From Acidisphaera sp035272265 (GTDB lineage: Bacteria; Pseudomonadota; Alphaproteobacteria; Acetobacterales; Acetobacteraceae), in NCBI GenBank assembly GCA_035272265.1, contig DATEQV010000174.1, positions 1 to 6,332 of the forward strand: a stretch of DNA of 6,332 nt. Direction: 5' to 3'. The notes under the pieces are model-generated. The model did no database searches, had not been told where the DNA came from, and saw only the letters and a program-made list of their open reading frames with translations. Shown here in pieces: positions 1 through 4,515 of this stretch; the stretch's first letter is position 1, and every line of letters starts with the position of its first letter. Both the position numbers and the translations under genes were made by a program.

Positions 1-130
1 CTGTCGGAGTTAGCAGTTTTGCGGATGAATATGTCGCCAACGGCCACCGGCGGATTCTCTTGTTGTGCAGAACCGCGAAGTATCGAAAGAAATCTCCGAT
101 TTGTTCGTGGTTTGTGCTTAACTCCGACAG
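1..130. repeat. Possible small MITE-like or structured element bounded by a 12-bp inverted repeat
   Basis: The first 12 bases (CTGTCGGAGTTA) are the exact reverse complement of 119-130 (TAACTCCGACAG). The enclosed segment has no convincing reading frame and is about half G+C by hand count, against far higher values in the genes to the right. Inside, 17-24 (TTTTGCGG) can pair, with two G-U pairs, with 72-79 (CCGCGAAG), so a folded RNA is also possible. The right copy is followed by GCTGCTAG; if this is a symmetrical mobile element, the repeat may continue outwards through those bases, but the left counterpart lies outside the window. The inverted repeat is seen directly; the mobile-element reading is inference. 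The 6S RNA gene often sits beside the cyclo-ligase gene in proteobacteria, so an RNA gene is the main alternative. Confidence 0.4.
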
Positions 131-185
131 GCTGCTAGACGTATATCTATCGCGCGCTTGTCGGGACTTGTGCTGAATCTCCGAC
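112..185. repeat. Imperfect direct repeat overlapping the element's right end
   Basis: Bases 112-128 (TTGTGCTTAACTCCGAC) recur at 168-185 as TTGTGCTGAATCTCCGAC, differing by one inserted base and a substitution or two. The first copy lies inside the right inverted repeat of the 1-130 element and the second lies just beyond it. A related AATCTCCGA also occurs at 91-99. The second copy also forms a 5-bp inverted pair, GTCGG at 160-164 with CCGAC at 181-185. This could be a degenerate second terminus of the same element or binding sites for a protein; the sequence alone does not decide. Bases 186-222 hold only a weak GGACGA (215-220) that could serve the next gene. Confidence 0.35.
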
Positions 186-222
186 TCGTCCACTTTCGTG
201 CCACCAACATTTTCGGACGAAA

Positions 223-885
223 TTGTTCCAGGTGACCCGAAAGCCCGCCCCTCGCGCGGGGGCCGCCCCCGCCAAGGCGGTCGACCCCGTACTCGCGGAC
301 CGCAAGCAAGGCATGCGGGCCAAGGCCCGTCGCGTGCGCGATGACTGCGATCCCGCCGCCGCGGCGGCCGTGACCGAGCATGTGCTGCGCTTCATGCGCG
401 ACCGGCCCGGCGTGATCGTCGGCGCCTATTGGCCGATCGGCAGCGAGGTGGACGTCAAGCCGCTGCTGTTCGCGCTGCACCGCCGCCGCCACACGATCGC
501 GCTGCCGGTCACGCCGGCGAAGGGCGAACCGCTGGTGTTCCGGCGCTGGCGCCCGGGCACCGAGCTGATCCGCGAGAAATTCGGCACTTGGCGCCCCGAA
601 GGCCCCGAAGCGGTGCCGGAGATCCTGCTGGTGCCTCTGCTGGCGTTCGATTCGCGCGGGCGGCGGCTCGGATACGGCGCCGGCTTTTACGACGCGACAC
701 TCGCCAGCCTGCCCGGCGTGTTCGCCCTCGGCATCGCCTATGCGGCGCAGGAGGTGGACGAAGTCCCCGCGGGTCCCCATGACAGGGCGCTCGACGCGAT
801 CGCGACCGAGAACGGGATCATGACGGTCAGGACCAGGAATGCGCGTGCTGTTTCTCGGCGACGTAGTGGGGCGAACGGGCCGTGA
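223..885 (+). CDS. 5-formyltetrahydrofolate cyclo-ligase family protein
   Basis: Members of this family (MTHFS, YgfA/FAU1) use ATP to convert 5-formyltetrahydrofolate to 5,10-methenyltetrahydrofolate in the cytoplasm, returning an inactive folate to the one-carbon pool. The 220-residue frame shows the family signatures in order: a basic N-terminal helix (KQGMRAKARRVR, residues 29-40), AYWPIGSEVD (68-77), EKFGTWRPEG (118-127), the nucleotide-binding signature AFDSRGRRLGYGAGFYD (141-157), and the end motif HDRALDAIATENG (186-198). The start is uncertain. TTG at 223 has GGACGA a few bases upstream, GTG at 232 is an alternative, and ATG at 313 would cut into the conserved basic helix, so an upstream start is preferred. 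The last 47 bases overlap the next gene, giving a basic tail (about residues 202-220) that probably lies outside the fold. Family assignment is firm; the start and substrate preference are not. Confidence 0.9.
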   Translation: MFQVTRKPAPRAGAAPAKAVDPVLADRKQGMRAKARRVRDDCDPAAAAAVTEHVLRFMRDRPGVIVGAYWPIGSEVDVKPLLFALHRRRHTIALPVTPAKGEPLVFRRWRPGTELIREKFGTWRPEGPEAVPEILLVPLLAFDSRGRRLGYGAGFYDATLASLPGVFALGIAYAAQEVDEVPAGPHDRALDAIATENGIMTVRTRNARAVSRRRSGANGP

Positions 886-1660
886 GGCGGTCGCCGCGCG
901 TCTGCCGGAGCTGAAGGCCGCGCTGCGCGCCGAACTCGTCGTCGTCAACGCAGAGAATGCCAGCCACGGCTTCGGCCTCGCCCCGGACATGGCCGACGCG
1001 CTGTTCGCGGCCGGCGCGGACGTGCTCACCCTCGGCAACCACGCCTGGGACCGCAAGGAGATCATCCCCTACATCGCCGACCGGGCGCGCCTGTTGCGGC
1101 CGCTGAACTTTCCGCCGGGCACGCCGGGGCAGGGGAGCGCGGTGGTCAAGCTCCCCGACGGGCGGCAGGCCCTGGTGCTCAACGCCATGGGCCGGCTGTT
1201 CATGGACCCGCTCGACTGTCCGTTCCGCGCCACCGCCGAGCTGCTCGCCCGCCACCGGCTCGGCGCCGGCGGCACCGTGCAGGCGATCCTGTGTGACTTC
1301 CACGCCGAGGCGACCAGCGAGAAGCAGGCTTACGCGCACGCCTTCGACGGCCAGATCTCGATCGTCGTCGGCACCCACACGCACGTCCCCACCGCCGACC
1401 ATCGCATCATGCCCGGCGGGACCGCGTTCCAGTCGGACGCCGGCATGTGCGGCGACTACGACAGCGTCATCGGCATGGCCAAGGACGGCGCGGCGCTGCG
1501 CTTCTGGCGCAAGCTGCCTGGCGAGCGCCTGCAGCCGGCGGAAGGCCCCGCGACGATCTGCGGCCTGTTCGTCGAGACCCACGATGCGACCGGCCTTGCC
1601 CGCCGCGTCGAGCCGCTGCGGGTCGGCGGCGGCCTGTCGCCGCTGATGCCCGCGGCGTAA
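839..1660 (+). CDS. ymdB: YmdB-type (TIGR00282) metallophosphoesterase
   Basis: This 273-residue protein belongs to the dinuclear-metal phosphoesterases typified by Bacillus subtilis YmdB, which hydrolyses 2',3'-cyclic nucleotides and affects biofilm and motility decisions there. Every expected metal ligand is visible with the spacing of that family: D8 in FLGDVVGRTG, E39-N40 in VVNAENASHG, N67-H68 in LGNHAWDR, H155 in CDFHAEATSEK, and H180 and H182 in VGTHTHVPTAD. Length is normal, and there is no signal peptide or membrane segment, so it is cytoplasmic. The ATG has an AGGA at 829-832, six bases upstream, inside the preceding gene. The 47-base overlap with the cyclo-ligase gene suggests coupled translation. 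The adjacency recalls alphaproteobacterial genomes where these two families are neighbours. The physiological substrate here is unknown; the symbol names the family, not a proven role. Confidence 0.93.
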   Translation: MRVLFLGDVVGRTGREAVAARLPELKAALRAELVVVNAENASHGFGLAPDMADALFAAGADVLTLGNHAWDRKEIIPYIADRARLLRPLNFPPGTPGQGSAVVKLPDGRQALVLNAMGRLFMDPLDCPFRATAELLARHRLGAGGTVQAILCDFHAEATSEKQAYAHAFDGQISIVVGTHTHVPTADHRIMPGGTAFQSDAGMCGDYDSVIGMAKDGAALRFWRKLPGERLQPAEGPATICGLFVETHDATGLARRVEPLRVGGGLSPLMPAA

Positions 1661-1691
1661 AACCGGCCGGGGATAGCGAGCGAGAACCCGG

Positions 1692-2843
1692 ATGCCGCCG
1701 AAGTCGATCCGTGCCGTCTTCATGCGTGGCGGCACCAGCAAGGCGATCATCTTCCGCGAACAGGACCTGCCGGCCGGGGACGACGCCCGCGACGCGCTGT
1801 TCCTCTCGGCCCTCGGGTCGCCCGACCCGAACGGGCGCCAGCTCGACGGCATGGGCGGCGGGGTGTCGTCGCTGTCCAAGGCCTGCATCGTCGGTCCGCC
1901 GAGCCGTCCCGACGCCGACGTCGACTACACATTCGCCCAGGTCGAGATCGGTACGGCGAAGGTCGACTACGCCAGCAACTGCGGCAACATGTCCGCGGCG
2001 ATCGGGCCGTTCGCTGTCGAGGAGGGGCTGGTTGACGCACCCCGCGATGGCCTCGCCGTGGTGCGGATCCACAATACGAACACCGGCAAGATCATCGTCG
2101 CGCAGTTCCCGGTCGAGGGCGGCCGGCTGGTGGCTGACGGCGATCTCGCGCTCGACGGCGTGGCGGGCACCGCCGCGCCGATCCGGCTCGATTTCACCGA
2201 CCCCGGCGGCGCGGGGACCGGCCGCCTGCTGCCGACCGGCCGGACCGCCGACGCGCTCGACGTCCCAGGCCTGGGCGCGCTGCGGGTCAGCCTGATCGAC
2301 GCGGCGAACCCGGCCGTGCTGGTGGAGGCGGCGTCGGTCGGCATGGACGGCACCGAATCGCCGTTCGCCATCGAGCGCGACCGCGCGCTGATGGCGCGTC
2401 TGGAAGCCTTGCGGCAGCACGCCGCGGTGGCGATGGGCCTCGCGTCCGACCTCGCCTCGGCGGCGTCGGTGCTGAGCATCCCCAAGGTCGGCATCCTGTC
2501 CGCGCCGGTCGCGACCACGCTGCTCTCGGGCGCGGTCCTGCCCGCGGGCGAGGTCGACATCGTCGCCCGCATGATGTCGGTCGGCCAGCCGCACCGGGCG
2601 GTGCCGATCACCGGCGCGCTGTGCCTCGCCGTCGCCTGCCGCCTGCCCGGCAGCGTGGCGCACGATCTGGTCCTCAGCCCCGACCCGGCCGCGCCGGTGC
2701 GCATCGGCCATCCGTCCGGCACCATCCTGGTCGCGGCCGAGGTGGCGCCCGACGGCGACGGCTGGCGCGTGCCCTCGGCCACCGTCTTCCGCACCGCACG
2801 GCGCCTGTTCCAGGGCGAGGTGCTATATCGCGAGCCGGGCTAG
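1692..2843 (+). CDS. PrpF / 4-oxalomesaconate tautomerase (GalD) family isomerase
   Basis: A 383-residue cytoplasmic protein of the PrpF family (DUF453, diaminopimelate-epimerase-like fold), whose members isomerise unsaturated tricarboxylates: PrpF acts with AcnD in the 2-methylcitrate cycle, GalD on 4-oxalomesaconate, and Mii on methylitaconate. Visible signatures are the N-terminal FMRGGTSKAIIF (10-21), MGGGVSSLSKACIV (54-67), DYASNCGNMSAAIGPFA (92-108), AANPAVLV (204-211), KVGILSAP (265-272) and HRAVPITGALCL (301-312). Lys63 and Cys97 are 34 residues apart, the same spacing as the Lys73/Cys107 pair I recall as the proposed acid-base residues of Shewanella PrpF. Length is normal for the family. 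It begins 31 bases after the phosphoesterase gene with only a weak ribosome site, so it is probably read from the same transcript. No acnD, prpC, galB or ligand-specific neighbour is present, so the substrate cannot be named. Confidence 0.9.
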   Translation: MPPKSIRAVFMRGGTSKAIIFREQDLPAGDDARDALFLSALGSPDPNGRQLDGMGGGVSSLSKACIVGPPSRPDADVDYTFAQVEIGTAKVDYASNCGNMSAAIGPFAVEEGLVDAPRDGLAVVRIHNTNTGKIIVAQFPVEGGRLVADGDLALDGVAGTAAPIRLDFTDPGGAGTGRLLPTGRTADALDVPGLGALRVSLIDAANPAVLVEAASVGMDGTESPFAIERDRALMARLEALRQHAAVAMGLASDLASAASVLSIPKVGILSAPVATTLLSGAVLPAGEVDIVARMMSVGQPHRAVPITGALCLAVACRLPGSVAHDLVLSPDPAAPVRIGHPSGTILVAAEVAPDGDGWRVPSATVFRTARRLFQGEVLYREPG

Positions 2844-2890
2844 CTCTCGGCCCGCCCCGCCTTCCTGCAACAACTGATCGACGACGACCG

Positions 2891-3640
2891 ATGGCCGGCC
2901 ATTCCCAGTTCAAGAACATCATGCACCGCAAGGGCGCGCAGGATGCGCGGCGCGCCCGCCAGTTCGCCAAGGTGATCCGCGAGATCACCGTCGCCGCCCG
3001 TTCCGGCCTGCCGGACCCCGGGTCCAACCCCCGCCTGCGCGCCGCCATCAGCGCCGCGCGCGAGGTCAACATGCCGAAGGACACGGTCGACCGCACCATC
3101 AAGAAGGCCACGGGTGCTGCCGGCGGCGACGACTATGTCGAGGTCCGCTACGAGGGCTACGGCCCGGCCGGCGTCGCCGTGATCGTCGAGGCGCTGACCG
3201 AGAACCGCAACCGCACCGCCGCCGACGTGCGCGCCGCCTTCAGCAAGTACGGCGGCGCGCTCGGCGAGACCAACTCGGTCAGCTTCCTGTTCAACCGGGT
3301 CGGCGTCATTCGCTATCTGGCCGACGCCGCCTCGCCCGACGCGATGCTGGAGGCGGCGATCGAGGCCGGCGCCGACGACGTCACCGGCGACGCCGAGGCG
3401 CACGAGGTGACCTGCGCGGTGGACGACTTCTTCGCCGTGCGCGACGCGCTGGAAGCCCGCTTCGGCCCGCCGCTGTCGGCGCATCTGGAGTGGCGGCCGA
3501 CCACCAGCGTCACCCTCGACGAGGATCGGGCGGCGAGCCTGCTCAAGCTGGTCGACGCGCTCGAGGACAACGACGACGTGCAGAACGTCTATGCCAACTT
3601 CGACATTCCCGAAGCCGTGATGCAGAAGCTTTCCGCCTGA
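2891..3640 (+). CDS. yebC: YebC/PmpR/TACO1 family regulator or translation factor
   Basis: This 249-residue protein starts with the nearly invariant family opening MAGHSQFKNIMHRKGAQD, which fixes the ATG at 2891 although no good Shine-Dalgarno precedes it (the upstream frame stays open, but nothing before MAGHS fits the family). Other family blocks are FAKVIREITVAARSG, SNPRLRAAISAAREVNMPKD, IKKATG, YEGYGPAGVAVIVEALTENR, and NSVSFLFNRVG. The C-terminal part holds LEWRPTTSV and the acidic LVDALEDNDDVQNVYANFD. Members were described as transcriptional regulators (PmpR), and later work on bacterial YebC and mitochondrial TACO1 points to a role at the ribosome in translating difficult sequences such as proline runs. 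It lies 47 bases after the PrpF-type gene and 21 before ruvC. The yebC-ruvC pairing is a common conserved order in proteobacteria. Assignment to the family is secure; which molecular role applies here is not visible. Confidence 0.95.
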   Translation: MAGHSQFKNIMHRKGAQDARRARQFAKVIREITVAARSGLPDPGSNPRLRAAISAAREVNMPKDTVDRTIKKATGAAGGDDYVEVRYEGYGPAGVAVIVEALTENRNRTAADVRAAFSKYGGALGETNSVSFLFNRVGVIRYLADAASPDAMLEAAIEAGADDVTGDAEAHEVTCAVDDFFAVRDALEARFGPPLSAHLEWRPTTSVTLDEDRAASLLKLVDALEDNDDVQNVYANFDIPEAVMQKLSA

Positions 3641-3661
3641 ACCTGGCGGAGGCCGATTCGC

Positions 3662-4159
3662 ATGGTGCGTGTGCTCGGGCTCGATCCGGGCCTGCGCTTC
3701 ACCGGTTGGGGGCTGATCGAGGCCGACGGCAACCGGCTGCGCCATATCGCCAACGGCGTGATCGCGACCGACAGCACGCAGAGCGTGCCTGACAGGCTGC
3801 GTGTGCTGCACGACGCGCTTGCAACCATCCTCGCCGAGCGCCGCCCGGACGAAGCCGCCGTCGAGGAAACTTATGTCAATCGAAACGGCACGGCGACACT
3901 CAAGCTCGGCTATGCACGTGGCGTCGCGCTGCTCGCGCCGGCGCTCGCCGGCATCCCGGTTCACGAGTACGGCGCGAAGGCGGTCAAGCAGGCGGTCGTC
4001 GGCACGGGGGCTGCGGCCAAGGAGCAGGTGCAGGTGATGGTGCGCCGCCTGCTGCCGGGTGCGGTGCTCGGCCGTGCCGACGCCGCCGATGCTCTCGCCA
4101 TCGCGATCTGCCACGTCCACCACCGCGCCACACGGTTGCGCTGGATCCCAGCAAGCTAA
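3662..4159 (+). CDS. ruvC: Holliday junction resolvase RuvC
   Basis: RuvC is the dimeric endonuclease that cuts Holliday junctions symmetrically during recombinational repair, working with the RuvAB branch-migration complex. The 165-residue length is normal for a short member. All four acidic catalytic residues are present: D8 in VLGLDPGL, E68 in AAVEETYVNRN, and D140 and D143 in RADAADALAIAICH. The intervening blocks TLKLGYARGVALLAP and AKAVKQAVVGTGAAAKEQVQ also fit. The ATG is preceded by GGCGGAGG at 3645-3652, nine bases away, supporting this start and moderate independent translation. It is the last gene of the tight cluster. No ruvA or ruvB follows in the remaining 2.2 kb, which instead holds a non-coding gap and a Hint-domain gene; partners are presumably elsewhere in the genome. 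Confidence 0.96.
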   Translation: MVRVLGLDPGLRFTGWGLIEADGNRLRHIANGVIATDSTQSVPDRLRVLHDALATILAERRPDEAAVEETYVNRNGTATLKLGYARGVALLAPALAGIPVHEYGAKAVKQAVVGTGAAAKEQVQVMVRRLLPGAVLGRADAADALAIAICHVHHRATRLRWIPAS

Positions 4160-4182
4160 GCGGCCAGCCAGCACGGCATTCT

Positions 4183-4225
4183 CGCCTGCCACGGACCTTT
4201 GAACGACAGGCGCGGCCGATCGGCC
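4183..4225 (+). terminator. Inverted repeats after ruvC, possible transcription end
   Basis: CGCCTG (4183-4188) can pair with CAGGCG (4207-4212) around an 18-base loop, and immediately after it GGCCGATCGGCC (4214-4225) is a perfect 12-bp palindrome. There is no T-run afterwards, so a classical intrinsic terminator is not shown. The position, just 23 bases past the ruvC stop and before an independently promoted gene, is the main reason to consider a transcription end here. Confidence 0.25.
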
Positions 4226-4412
4226 TCGGCTGACTGCGAGTGCCGGTTGCAGCCGTGCTTATGCGCTTACCGTGCGGTAGCGGGGTAAACTTCCCGTCAT
4301 CGCACAGATATTTTCTTTAAACACGAAACCTGACTGCCCATATCAAAAGCTCGGCGGCGAGCCGTGCGAGTGCTGCGCGCGTTCCTGTGATCGCTGGGCG
4401 ATAGTTCCACGC

Positions 4413-4437
4413 GGAACCACAGCAGTTTTCCTGCGTT
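4413..4437 (+). promoter_or_regulatory. Predicted EcfG (general stress response) promoter
   Basis: GGAAC at 4413-4417 and CGTT at 4434-4437 are separated by exactly 16 bases, a perfect match to the consensus GGAAC-N16/17-CGTT recognised by EcfG-type sigma factors (sigma-T in Caulobacter, RpoE2 in Sinorhizobium) in alphaproteobacteria. The element reads towards the Hint gene, whose ATG is 78 bases beyond the -10 box, giving a leader of roughly 70 bases. With nine fixed bases and two allowed spacings, one strand of a gap this size would match by chance in about 0.3% of cases under equal base use. The -35 box is also the right arm of an inverted repeat GTTCC-ACGC-GGAAC (4404-4417), which could be coincidental or an overlapping operator. 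The match is seen; its activity is inferred. Confidence 0.6.
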
Positions 4438-4501
4438 TCATCGGCTCGGCTGAGGGTCTGCCGGCCTCGTGAACGCGCGTCTGCTCGACGCTGCCACAAG
4501 C

Positions 4502-4507
4502 AGGAGA
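4502..4507 (+). promoter_or_regulatory. Shine-Dalgarno site for the Hint gene
   Basis: AGGAGA lies eight bases before the ATG at 4516. This is the clearest ribosome site among the genes complete in this window and fixes the start of the Hint-domain protein. Confidence 0.75.
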
Positions 4508-4515
4508 TTGTAACG

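Larger units (their letters stand above)
4160..4515 (+). other. Intergenic region between ruvC and the Hint gene
   Basis: No credible gene is seen on either strand in these 356 bases; the 60-residue minus-strand frame at 4317-4499 lacks any recognisable motif. The left part holds several inverted repeats near the end of ruvC. The middle (about 4300-4345) is the most A+T-rich part, with TATTTTCTTTAAACAC. TACCGTGCGGTA at 4268-4279 is a short inverted repeat. The right part contains the predicted stress promoter and ribosome site listed separately. Confidence 0.7.

Noticed and set aside
313..885. ATG at 313 as start of the cyclo-ligase gene
   Set aside because: It would remove the beginning of the conserved basic helix (KQGMRAKARRVR), so an upstream TTG or GTG is more likely despite being a non-ATG codon.
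1467..2711. 414-residue minus-strand frame opposite the PrpF-type gene
   Set aside because: Low-complexity Arg/Gly/Ala composition and complete overlap with a conserved family gene.
2840..4192. 450-residue minus-strand frame across yebC and ruvC
   Set aside because: It lies opposite two secure genes and shows no recognisable domain.
4404..4417. GTTCC-ACGC-GGAAC as an independent operator
   Set aside because: Only 5-bp arms, and the right arm is already explained by the predicted -35 element; kept only as a note in that entry.
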